Of a DNA stretch of 64,000 nucleotides, positions 38,551 through 49,342 are shown piece by piece (within the stretch, counting starts at the first letter, position 1; the number at the start of each line of letters is the position of its first letter). Where the stretch lies: positions 682,001 to 746,000 of the forward strand of contig OZ234493.1 in the NCBI GenBank assembly GCA_965153455.1, read 5' to 3'. The stretch comes from Sphagnum compactum. Its lineage: Eukaryota; Bryophyta; Sphagnopsida; Sphagnales. The notes under the pieces are model-generated. The model was given only the letters and a program-made list of their open reading frames with translations. It had not been told where the DNA came from and did not search any database. The translations under genes were made by a program, and so were the position numbers.

Positions 38551-39330
38551 GCCAAGATGAAACCCAGAAAAAAACCCTTATCACACAATATTGAAAGAAT
38601 ACAACACTGCATGTGAACAACCACTTTTGTTGCCTGAATATATGCATTATTAAATTCCTCTTAGAATTTGCTCCCTAGCCTACTAGGTTTGAAGACCAAA
38701 GAAAATGAAACATGCGGAAAGAAGAGAATTATGGCTACATATAGAGCATTTCTGGACTTGAAAATTTGAATCCCATGATGAAAACCACAGTTATGGCAAC
38801 ATTGTTTATTTCCCCCCTTTTCTTGCATTAGTCTTTTCTGTGGAATGCAATCAAATTCATGTTAAAACATCAACACAATTCCCCTTGTTGAAGACTAAAT
38901 GTTATAATTTTGCGCAAACTAATTTTCTTTTTCTGAAAACCTGGACACCCATGCAAAACTGAAGGCCAAAAAACCTTCCCCCAAATTATGACATGTGTGC
39001 TCATCATATTTGTTGTTGTTTTTCTTTGCACTGTCATTGATTGCAATAGACTAGTAAACCCAAATGAAGTATTGCCACATATCCAAGTCTACTCAAAATA
39101 CCCACAACACCTAATAATTTCTTAATTCTCTTTCCCTCAATTTCAATTAAGTTGATGTAAACTTGACTCAACTAGTGTTAGGCATGTATATGATTTTAGA
39201 CGTACCCTTCCCCTAAATAAATGTAAGGGGCAAACTTCAATTCACACTTCGTGTAAGTGTAAAACTTATCATCCACATCCATATAAGTGTAAATATGTAA
39301 CCTTGGAATTGAAAGTGTAAAACCATGTAA

Positions 39331-39405
39331 ATGTAGCCAAACTGGCAATCATCCACAAGAGAAAATTAGCCAAAATTGGCTGCAAATCAGAGAGGAAAGT
39401 AAATT
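39331..39405. repeat. Dispersed repeat, copy C (partial)
   Basis: Carries ATGTAGCCAAACTGGCAATC, AATTAGCCAAAATTGGCTGC and AGAGAGGAAAG, matching the left half of copies A and B. It ends about 210 bp before the ABRE of the RCI2 promoter. An insertion close to the promoter could have brought regulatory changes, but the sequence does not show this. Confidence 0.6.
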
Positions 39406-39614
39406 AATTGTATTTCCATTTTTACTTACCTCATTGGTGGACTTTCTGTCCAAGTGGGTTAGTCGGTTCTGCATGCCAGCCAGCAATTTGCATGTACCAG
39501 CAAAGCAGCGCCAGCGCAGCAGAAGTTTTTGGAAGTCCAGAATTTGCACTCCAAAGTCCAGAATCTGCAAACTCTAGCTTTGGAAACAGAGGTTGCCAAC
39601 GTTGTGTCTGTTGT

Positions 39615-39909
39615 CACGTGGCGGTTCTCCAGACTGCCATCTAACAACTGCTTGCCAAAAACTCTCCAAAATTTCACAAACGTGGTGAGCGCACACACAT
39701 TCACGGAGCTCAAATATAAAGCCCTGGCATCCCACCAAGCTCTACTGCATCTGCATCTTCTCTGCTGCAATTATCTGCATTCAGCTGCTGTTTTCTGACG
39801 CTTAATTTTTTGCATAGTGTCAGCCGTTAGAGACACTCTCTCTCTCACTCTCTCTCACTCTTTTGGAAAAGCAGCTCTCTCACTCAAGTGGGGTTGTAGT
39901 ACAGCAAAA
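39615..39909 (+). promoter_or_regulatory. RCI2 core promoter and 5' leader
   Basis: CACGTGGC at 39615-39622 is a textbook ABRE/G-box. ACGTGGTG at 39680 is a second ACGT core nearby, a pairing typical of ABA-responsive promoters. The TATA box is TATAAA at 39715-39720, so transcription should start near 39745-39755. That leaves a leader of about 160 bp, which includes a CT-rich tract (39834-39863) common in plant 5' leaders. The start codon context is AAAAATGCC. Several small frames in other phases lie in the leader and promoter and are unlikely to be translated. Confidence 0.7.
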
Positions 39910-40448
39910 ATGCCGGTCGGAACCAGAGGGACGTATACCTTCATTGATGTGTTGTTGGCCATCATCTTGCCTCCTTTGGGAGTGTTCCTGAAATATGGGT
40001 GCCAGGTGAGTTTTCTATCAGCTCATACGTCACTGTTAAACATCTTCGATTTGAGCCCCGGGCATGGTAGATACTCAAATTTTGTGGTCAGAGATCATGT
40101 AGAGGAAAAGTTCAATTGCAAAGTGGGTTTGTTCCAAACAGTGGATTCTTTTCATTGTAGTTTTTCAATTCTTTCCTTCCTTGTTGCTTCCCCCAGCATA
40201 CATGTGCAAAAGAAGTACTTGTTAGAGATGTAGAAATTAAGCTCAAAATGCAAAATGGTGTTTGTTTCAAACAAGAGGTGATTGTTTCAATGGAGACAAC
40301 AATCAGAATCAGACTACTGTCCCAAGAATGAATTAAAACAATGCCATGATTTTGATGTTTGCAGACGGAGTTCTGGATCTGCCTGCTCTTGACAATCTTG
40401 GGATATATTCCCGGGATTCTTTATGCCCTCTGGGTCCTCGTTGGTTAG
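39910..40448 (+). CDS. RCI2: RCI2/LTI6/PMP3 plasma-membrane proteolipid
   Basis: This is a small membrane protein of the UPF0057/Pmp3 family, known in plants as RCI2 or LTI6. It sits in the plasma membrane, helps keep membrane potential and limit sodium entry, and is induced by cold, salt and ABA. There are two coding exons. Exon 1 (39910-40005) starts MPVGTRGTYTFIDVLL and ends at KYGCQ, followed by the donor GTGAGT. Exon 2 (40365-40448) begins TEFWICLLLTILGYIPG and ends ALWVLVG with TAG. The intron (40006-40364, 359 bp, phase 0) ends TTTGCAG. The product is 59 residues with two membrane spans (about 11-28 and 34-57) and the family signature LAIILPPLGVFLKYGC. Both frames are intact and the promoter has ABRE elements, so the gene is probably functional. 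It is the only confident host gene in the window. Confidence 0.96.
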
Positions 40449-41495
40449 ACAAATACTTAGTATTGCAGCAGTACTGAGGTCTGAGTAAGAATTTTCTTAT
40501 TCCCAAACAGAGGTTGAAACTCGCACAATGGGGTAGAAAAATCTTCTACAGAAAACCTCTATCTGGTAATTGCACAGCAGATCCGAATTTTGAGATATGT
40601 TTTCTGAAGGAAAGCTACTCTACTGAGTGAGTGACCATTTCATTTGTCAAATGATCGATGAATGAATGTTTCTCTCTCTCGCAGCTACATATACTGTAAC
40701 TTTCAAAACACTAATTTTATTTGATTCTCGCTCATTTCCAATTCTTCCAAGTTTGTGTGTACCTGTTTTTTTCCCATTTTTTATAATGTAGCATCATTCC
40801 CAAGCATCCTAAGAAAGAATTCACATCCCAAGGAAGATTTAGCTTTAATTGATGACAAATGAGTTAATTGGGTTGTAAAACAATTAATGTTCACAAGTAA
40901 TGTGCAAAAACCTTTGTCTGTATTGCATATTAAACTCTTACTTCGCCCAAGATAACTAATAAAACAATATTTTTTTGAAAATTATTTATTTGGCGCAAAT
41001 GGAAGAAAAATTCCATAAAAAAAAGAAAATAATTTAAAAAAAAATAAATTAGACCACCAAATCTAGCAATCCCATTACTCTGAAAAGCAAAATCATTCAT
41101 AACTACACAAATCCTATTTTGCTGAACATTGAAAATAATGGTACATCTCAAAATCAGTCCACCAAATTCACCAAGTTCATTGTCCATGACATTTTTTCTT
41201 CACACCTGCAGAAGCCTCTTCAACACCCTCTTTTTATTGTACACTAATACGGCCATGACGGCACCAGTTGGTGGCCGTTCTGTCCATAGGATGGGCTGGA
41301 TGATTCACCTTTTTCTCATTCATCTCTTTACCTTCCATTAACCAACATTCTACCACAGTCGATCTTTTTTGGCTGCTAACCTTTGACCATTTTTTTTTCA
41401 TTGCCAATTTTTTCTCAACCCTGACCTCCATACTACCCACCCACCTAGCTACTATATTGACCTAAATCTTAGCCCTGCCTACTAACTAACAATTA
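40449..41495. other. RCI2 3' flank, no further gene
   Basis: The 3' untranslated region of RCI2 must lie here. No single polyadenylation signal is decisive. Beyond about 40950 the sequence is A/T-rich, with frames under 90 codons and no domains. Confidence 0.5.
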
Positions 41496-41499
41496 ATCC

Positions 41500-42040
41500 T
41501 TTACTTACTTTGGCAAAACTCTTATCTCTTCTTGGCTAAACCTATATTTCTTCTTAGCTAAACTTATAATTTTTTTTAGTTAAACTTTTATCTCTTGGCA
41601 AAACTTATTTTTTTTAGTGATTGAATTTTTATCTCTTGGCTAAACTTATATATTTATTGGCTAACTTTTATTTCTTCACTAAACTTATATTTTTTCTTGA
41701 CTAAACTTCTATCTCTTGGCTAAACCTATATATCTTACTAGTTAACTTTTATTTTTTGCATAAACCTATATATTTTACTGGCTAAACTTCTCTCTTTTAA
41801 CAAAACCTTTACTCTTTTGGCTAAATCTATATTCTTTTTGGTTAAACTTATATTTCTTGACTAAACTTATATCCCTTGGCAAAACCTATATATCTTTTTA
41901 GTTAAAATTATTTTTCTTAGTTAAACCTATATTTCTTCTTGGTTAAATTTGTATATTTTGGCTAAACCTATATTTCTTCTTAGCTAAACTTCTATTTCTT
42001 GGCAAATTCTATATATCTTCTTGGTTAAACTTCTACCTAA
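41500..42040. repeat. Degenerate ~25-bp tandem repeat
   Basis: About 20 variants of CTTGGCTAAACTTATATTTC follow one another. The word GGCTAAAC or GTTAAAC returns every 22-30 bp, with TCTT and TATAT between. It lies between the RCI2 gene and the MULE. No coding frame is possible because of its many stops. Confidence 0.85.
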
Positions 42041-42837
42041 TTCCTACTCCAGAAATTAACCAAAAAAGTATATACATTTTTCAGTAATGCCAGTTTAATT
42101 ATTTGTAAAACATCTACTTATTGGCAAAACTACCAACCCACACGTCATTATACCTCCCTATGCACTTGCAAATTATGGACTTCAATTACAAAAATTATAA
42201 TGTAAAATTTGGGTATTGCAATTGTGAAATTTTTTTGGCGGCAATCTTCTACCTCCACTCTGGACCATTTAATGCAAGATGTACTTAGTTTAATTAAAGA
42301 ATAGGCTTGATAAATATAGAGTTAAAAAAACATCAAATATTTATGAATATTTGCACAATTTTTAATATTAATCAAAATAAATCCTAGGTTGGATTTTGGG
42401 GGGAAATTTGACCAAATTTTCACATACAAATACTTGCAACAAGATGCATTTTATCTCTTTTGAAAGTGAATGAAGAAAGTCTCAAGTTGAAGTGACCACA
42501 CTAAAGGTAAGAGAATAAACTCTTATTTCATTCATTTAATTTTTTCTTTTCATTGTGTTTCAATTTTAATTCATCACTCACTCCTAAAAGATTATTTTGT
42601 ATGGCATTTGTATATGTTTATATAGTTATTAATTTTTATGACATTTAGCATTAAAATTGTTTAGGTTTATATATAAATTTTTGGGGTAATTAGTTTTAAA
42701 CTCTAAGGCTAATGCTTCCATTCATTATAATTTTTAAAATTCAAAACATAGTTGTTATAAATGTTTTTTGTATTCCATTTGTAGTTTTGTTTGTATAATC
42801 ATTAGGTTGAGAACATTTATCATTAGGATTATTTAAG

Positions 42838-43045
42838 GCTCCCCCATATACAGTGTGCATATTTAAAAAGTCATGTAGGTATTGCATTTAGGGCTCCCAC
42901 ATATAGTGTGGATTAGGGTCATAATTTGGGTACTGCAGTTCTTCCCCATATACAGTGTGCATCTTTAAATTGTCATGGAGGTATTGCATTTATTTTTTCC
43001 ATAAATAATGTAGTTTGTTAACTATCATGTGGGTATTACATTTAT
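42838..43045. repeat. ~101-bp repeat array, inverted relative to 45058-45360
   Basis: Two units, starting at about 42843 and 42945, consist of CCCATATACAGTGTGCAT, TTTAAAxxGTCATGxAGGTATTGCA, TTTAGGGCTCCCACATAT and GTGGATTAGGGTCATAATT. A degenerate third follows. The reverse complement of the same unit forms the array at 45058-45360. The array lies inside what I interpret as the 5' leader intron of the MULE transposase, after a possible donor AAAG|GTAAGAG at 42508. Confidence 0.85.
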
Positions 43046-45057
43046 ATTATCCATAAATAATATGGATTAAAAATTACAATTATGGCCATAGACCATATCA
43101 TATGTTTTCCATACTTAGCATTTAGGGTGTTATGTGCATGATTATATAGGGTTTAGATGAGGGATACAAATTAAGTACTTAAAACATGTACATTTGCATT
43201 AGTATTGAATATGACAATTAACATGTAATTCAACATATTGCAATATAAAATTTTGGACATCAATATTAATTTATTGTTTTTTCTTGTACAATCAGCTCAA
43301 GGCATAGTTTCAAACATGGGTCGTGTTTCAAAATCTCAATGTATTGATATTCAAAACCCAAAGAAGTCACCCTTTAACAACATGGATTTGGTGTGGAAAA
43401 AAGATGTTCGACATGGAAGGGCACATATAATCGAGGATGAGTGTGCATACATCCCACATGCACGAATATCAAAATTTCTAAACGATGAACGAAGCCATGA
43501 AGATTCCCCGATGGAGTGGAACATTTATAAGCGGGTACCTTCACAAAAAAATGTAAAAATGCCAAGAATCCAAAACCACCTCGGCCATATTTGGTATGAT
43601 GTTCTATTATTCATTTTTGTTATATGGAACTTGTTTTTTAACCTCATATTGTACCAAACTTTAGGTCCTAAATTGATTTCACATTTTGTAGGTATGCATG
43701 TGGGTATGGGCCGGAAGATAATTGTGGAGACCCAAATCACCATCGATCCATTGAACGGGGTTGTTTAGCTCAATTTTCGATTAGGCGATTGTACACATGA
43801 CCTGAGGTGGCAAAGATAATCTTTTACCATCGACTTCATACGTGGATCAATGGTGAAACTGCACATGGCAAACATGACCTTCATTCCATTGCGCGACCAT
43901 CTTTTTTTGCCCCATGAATGTCACAAGCCCTCAAGGACCACATTTGGACCCAATTGGATTTAGGTTACACCGTCAAGCAAATATATGATAAACATAAGGC
44001 AATATGGTGGGCTAGAATCATTGCAGGAGAAGCGATGACAAGGGATGATTTCATTAAACAACAAGACATTGCTTACTTGGATCGCAAACAACAAAAAAAG
44101 GAGTTGGCATTTACACCAAAATCCAGCCATTTCCCTTCACACATGGGCATTTAGTCATCTAGATGATGTGCTTTATTTTCAAGATGCAAATGAGGATAAT
44201 GGGATTCGTGTCCCATTCACAATAGGGATACAAACCCCATCTCAATTGCAAGCCATGGTTTTGTTAGGTGATAATGGGGCAATTTCAATGGATGCCACCT
44301 TTGGCATCGATGATGTGAAATTTCATTTGTTCACATTGATGGTGTTTGATGCACATCGCACTAGAGTGCCAGTTGCATGGATCATTACAAGTCACCAAAC
44401 ATGTGATGATTTGGTGGAATGGCTAACTCCTTTGAAAACAAAGCTTCTAAGGAAGAACCCTAAATGGAAACCTTCATGTTTAATTGTTGATGATGTTCCA
44501 CAAGAATTACAAGCATTACAGTGAGTTTTATTTTCATTCTACCTTTTTTTGAGCTTTTATGTACGTGCATCCATTTCAAAATTTTATCCCACATTCTCCA
44601 TTTTAAATAATGTTATTAGTTGAAATGATAATAAATTGGTATTTTATGCATGGTTAGGATTGTGTGAGGCAACAATCAAGTGCCCATTTACCTTTGCGTG
44701 TGGCACATCTTAAAGGCTTAGCGTTTACGTTTGATGGAAAAAATCAAAGACAATGGAGGGACGTGCAATATTGGATGACCTTCACACCATCATGTACATG
44801 CCCATTGAAAAAATTGAAAGCATTGAAACCTTCATGACTCGTGGGAGAAACAAGATCATTGAAAGTTTCACCCAACATTTACTTAGTGATTCATGGACTC
44901 GATATTTTTTGACCTGTTATTTCCAAGTTGGTACGTGAATTAACTCTCAAACCATTATTGTTGTTGCACCAAGTTGTGCATATCCCAAAATATTCACTCT
45001 TTGAATTAAGGTAAAAACACAAATGGTGGACTTAGTAATCCCATGTGAGCACTCAAT

Positions 45058-45362
45058 GCAATACCCACATTAAGATCTTAATCCACACTATATGTGGGAG
45101 CACTAAATGTAATACTTGCATGACATTTAAAGATGCACACTGTATGTGGGGGCAAAGTGTAATATTCACATTATGACCCCAATCCATACTATATGTGGGA
45201 GCCTTAAATGTAATACCTACATGACTTTTTAAAGATGCACACTATATATGGGGGAAAAATGCAATACTTACATTATGACCCTAATCCATATTATATATGG
45301 TAGAAGGAAATGCAATACCTGCATGACAATCTATGGATCCACACTATGTGTTGTTGTAGATT
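45058..45362. repeat. Inverted partner of the ~101-bp array
   Basis: Units begin at about 45091, 45192 and 45293 (TATGTGGGAG), with TGTAATACxTxCATGAC and AAAGATGCACACT between them. They are the reverse complement of the units at 42838-43045. The array fills the last intron before the DLWMVGLRR exon of the MULE transposase. The two arrays are about 2 kb apart and enclose exons 1-3, so a primary transcript could form a long imperfect hairpin. Confidence 0.85.
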
Positions 45363-45747
45363 TGTGGATGGTGGGGCTTCGACGAGTGCCGCATTCAAAC
45401 CAAAACACACAAACATCAATTGAATCTTACTATGGGGCATTGAAACGTTGGTTTTCTTTGGAAACAAAAGGGCTTCGAGGTCGACAAATTGATTGGTTAG
45501 TGTGGAGAGTCACGACAATAGTTGCAAAACACTACATGCACACAGCTGAAATGAAGAAACGCGGGTTCATAAAAAACAAGGTTGTGGAACACATTGTGAA
45601 AACGAAGTTTGAAAAGGCCGCATTGATCCCTCACACGAATGTCACCTATGGGATAGATTATTTGAATAAAACTCGCCATGCATGGATGGTACGAAGCCAA
45701 CAACATCCAAATATGACATATAAGGTCCCACTTCCTTTCACCAAGTA

Positions 45748-46567
45748 TGACGCGCTCCCAAGTTCCTTGTTAGACTCAAGTTGGGTCCAAAAAAGTCAAA
45801 CAACGGAATTGTTTGGAACTTGGTGCACGCTCTCAGCTTCCAGCACTAAAAGGGGTAGAGGGGCATGTTGAAGCTCCGGGATTAGACTAGGACAAGGGAC
45901 AAGCTTTACTTAGTTATTCGAACCTGCATCAAACCAACCAACAAGTTGGTTAATTCACATTCGGAAGCACTTTCAGTGCTAGGACAAGCCACGGGCGACC
46001 CTGGACTCACACGACTCACCACGGCCCGGACTCGGGGGAAGCCACCACCTTCCCCCATATAGTATTTTCTATGTTACTCCGCGGCACCTACATCCAAATG
46101 GCTCTTTTTCCCGGGACTCCCAAGGAGGAGTCCCGAAACTGTCCCGGTTTGGACTCTCGGGAATTTGGGAGTTCATAACTCCTCGCTCGAACCTCTGATT
46201 GAAATGAGGTTTGAAGCAAACTTGTAGCTCTCCTCACGAGCTTTCTAACGGTGTGTTGCACTCCACCTGCACACATCGGGGTCGGGTCGATTCCTGACTT
46301 TTAGTGGTCGGGAGTCGAACTGCCATTTTGACTCCCGGCCCTTCTCTCATACATAACTTGTGCTGCAGATGTCTAAATGCTCATGCAAGGCCATTTTCGA
46401 CATTTACACTTTAAGACCTTTCCAACGGTATAAAGAACACCTCAAGGCAAGGTGTTTTGACCCCTGCAATTGAACTCTGAGTTTTTGGGAGTCCCGGAGG
46501 ACTCCCAAGTCCCCATTCTGAGAGTGTGAATGTCATCCTCAAACTCCTTCAAAGTGGGGTTGTGACA
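45748..46567. mobile_element. 820-bp solo LTR in the SWIM exon of the MULE
   Basis: The insert starts TGACGCGCTCCC and ends GGGGTTGTGACA, so it has TG...CA ends. Both sides carry the 5-bp duplication AAGTA (45743-45747 and 46568-46572), the hallmark of LTR retrotransposon integration. Leaving out the insert and one AAGTA, the transposase frame runs directly from PFTKY to VCCTCEWA. The insert is clearly GC-richer than its host, has no retroviral-type genes, and is not followed by a primer-binding site or internal region. It is therefore a solo LTR left by recombination between two LTRs. It contains paired GGGACTCCCAAGGAGGAGTC words near 46113. Confidence 0.93.
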
Positions 46568-47186
46568 AAGTATGTTTGTTGCACATGTGAATGGGCATTG
46601 CATGGAAACTTGTGTAAACATCAAATTGCCATTTTTCTTACATGTACCGATCTCACTAAAGAAAATATCATTCAATATTGTGGAACATAGTATGGATCTG
46701 ATCGTGGAGGTTTTGTTGCCATTTTTGCGGACCCTACCTATTTGCACATTTATGACAATGAATCTGATGATGAAGAGGCCGATGAAGATCACTCTAAAAA
46801 ACCATGGGTTGTTGAAATGTGTGAATTTATGAGACGAGATGATACCTCCCCCAATGTGGAAAAAGAGAAAGATCACAACCAACCTTCAAGTTCATCCACC
46901 TCCATGGAAAAAAACGCTTGCTCCAATGGGTGACATAATGTAAAAAATCATCAATGAAGTCAAAGAAGGTGGGGTTCAACTCATAGACCACACCAAATCA
47001 TTGTTGCGGGTTATTGCAACAGATGTACAAGGTATTCGCCTTTCCAAGGTGAATGAAGTCATGCATCCCGCCATGGTATTTCATTGTGTCAATGATGGAT
47101 TTGGTAATTCAATGCATCGAATGAAGGATTGGCATGAGATGATGTTAGAACATGAAAATATTCGTGAGAAGAGGGCTCGTGAGTAA

Positions 47187-49342
47187 AAAAAACACTTTAT
47201 ACCTATCCCCCATTTTAATTTTCCATTACTAAAATGTGCATCATATTACAATTGTGTCAAATAATATATTATTTATGTGTTAATGCGTTGATTTTTGTAT
47301 CAGTGAACATATAGGGCTTGAAACTATATTGAGGCTATATAAGACATATTTTTCAGAACTCCCAAACAAGAATATTTCACTTAAACATTATATAGAGGTG
47401 GGTATTGCAAATCAATTGTGCAATAATCACCAAGTCAATATACGGGTAATGTTTACCCATCTTGTTTCTTGTGGCATTTAATTGGTATTGCATGCAGGTA
47501 TTGCAAGGTTTTAGGTATATCATAGTTAAAGGTTAACGAACACTAACACAAGTATTACATATTATTTCATATCTTTCGTGGGTATTAATTATGTTAGATG
47601 AAGGTATTGTGAATTCCCTACTCCTTCCAGAGGGGGATTTGACCACTTAATGTGGGTATTGTCCTACTTTTTTCATTAGAATGATAATTTGTTTTAGTTA
47701 TAAATATCATTTGGATATTTCTTATTGCATTCGGTCCATTAAATGTAGGTATTGCGTTTGGTGAACAAGATCCCCTTAAGTATACCTAGATTATGAAGGA
47801 CTAAGTTTTTGCAATACCTACATAATAAATTTTTATTAACCAAAAGGGGGCTTTTGGTGAGGGTACACAATATAAATTTATGTAAGTATAATGATAAGCT
47901 TACTATGGTAAATTGGTAATATTACATTATAATAATAAAGGCAAAATTACCTTAATGATCATCTTAACATTCATTACAAACGATGTAGGTATTGCAAATT
48001 AAAGTTTGGAAAAATTGGGACATGCCCACAGTCAATACTTACAACTAAAGATGAAGGTATTGATAATTGGTTAATTTTTTAAAAATAGGTATCTTTTGGA
48101 TACGTTTTATTGTTTTTATGCACTAAATGTAGGTATTACATTTGGTAAAACAAGATGATCTTACATAACCTTAGATGATGAGGGAATAGGTTTTTGCATT
48201 ATGAAATCAAGGGGGGTTACATAACATAGATTTACCTAGGTATTGCAATTTGGGATTTAACATAGGGTGATAGGTACGGTATTACAAATTGAAAAATTTA
48301 ACCCACATCATGTAGACAATACAACCTAATGCATGCATAGGTTTGAATTTGAAAATTTAAGCAAACCTATATAATGAACCTTAAAATGTTGAGTTAAAAC
48401 CTTTGTATGTAACAAAAAATCCTTACATTGACCTTAAATTAAATAAACACAAAAAGAATTGGTTGCATAACTTTAATGGTGGAATTTAACATTTTTTTTA
48501 GAATTAAGTGTTAAAACCTAAGTTTGGAATTATTTTTGCATAACCCTAAATTGTGTACAGACTATAAACTTATGTTTTAGACCTAATTGGGGGGGGGGGC
48601 CAACCAGTGGGAAGGTTTTTTATCATTCATACCTTTGTCACGAAGTCACAAAGAAAAGAAAAATAGGAACCTTGTTAGATATATGTGTGTATGTGAATAC
48701 ATAAATTCACTTATAAAAAATTCCATGAAAATAATATAAATGTTAGGAAAAAGGTTATTTTAAAACAATTAATGACAAAAGAGTTGGGCTTAATTTCCCT
48801 AAACCTAATGTCCCCCTTATTTACTTAAAACATATATTAGGCAAAAGTTTAGATTAGGGTAATGGAACATGAACATGAGTTAGTTGATATGTGGGTATTG
48901 CAATTTGAAACACTTTATGGAAAACCCAACCATAAACAAGAGAAGATCAAAAGTTTGCAATACCTGCATAGACGAACCTATTTATGCACCAAGGGGTCCT
49001 TTCATGAAAATGGGCAATGTAATTATATAAAAAATATTATATTACATTTTTCGTTAATGTTATTGTGCGAATATTTCATGATAAGGATAATGAAGGTATT
49101 GCTTAAATGCTCTAGCATGGCCACAAAATGTGCTAACCCTATTAGATGAAGGTATTGCTCATTTGGTTTATAGTAAATGTAATCCACTTATAATGGATGG
49201 GGGTATTGTGCGCAACATGGCATAAGATTAACCCAAAATCTACAAATCCCAAAATTAGAGGTCAAAATTAAAACAAATGGATTGATAAAAAAATGTTCAA
49301 GTAACCACACTACAAAAAGGATGGTGACAAAGATATATCATG
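47187..49342. other. Convergent intergenic region packed with GGTATTGCA words
   Basis: Between the 3' ends of the two MULE genes, at least 16 variants of GTAGGTATTGCA occur. Examples are 47401, 47484, 47497, 47749, 47989, 48239, 48893, 49095 and 49151 in the plus sense, and 47811 and 48956 in the minus sense. Otherwise the sequence is AT-rich, with a run of about ten G at 48590. No other gene is seen. Confidence 0.7.

Larger units (their letters stand above)
43316..47186 (+). pseudogene. MULE transposase with SWIM zinc finger, decayed
   Basis: This is a Mutator-like (MULE) transposase. Exon 1 (43316-43593) starts MGRVSKSQ and ends at HLGHIW before GTATGA. Exon 2 (43692-44520) runs YACGYGPEDNCGDPNHH, WTQLDLGYTVKQIYDKHKA, AISMDATFGIDDVKFHLFTL, VPVAWIITSHQTCDDLVEW and PSCLIVDDVPQEL, ending before GTGAGT. 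DATFG carries the first catalytic Asp of the MULE domain. Exon 3 begins at about 44659 (CVRQQSSAHLPLRVA) and is frameshifted into TRGRNKIIESFTQHLL. Exon 4 starts at about 45360 (WMVGLRRVPHSNQNTQTSIE). The SWIM finger CTCEWALHGNLCKHQ follows the solo LTR, at 46583-46627. The C-terminus ends ENIREKRARE at 47186. Damage includes stops in RLYT* and FFAP*, frameshifts in exons 2 and 3, and the 820-bp LTR insertion. Its partner gene is convergent at 49343-50853. Confidence 0.9.

Noticed and set aside
46088-46276. Minus-strand ORF inside the solo LTR
   Set aside because: It lies wholly within the GC-rich LTR, has no domain, and ORFs of this size are expected by chance there.
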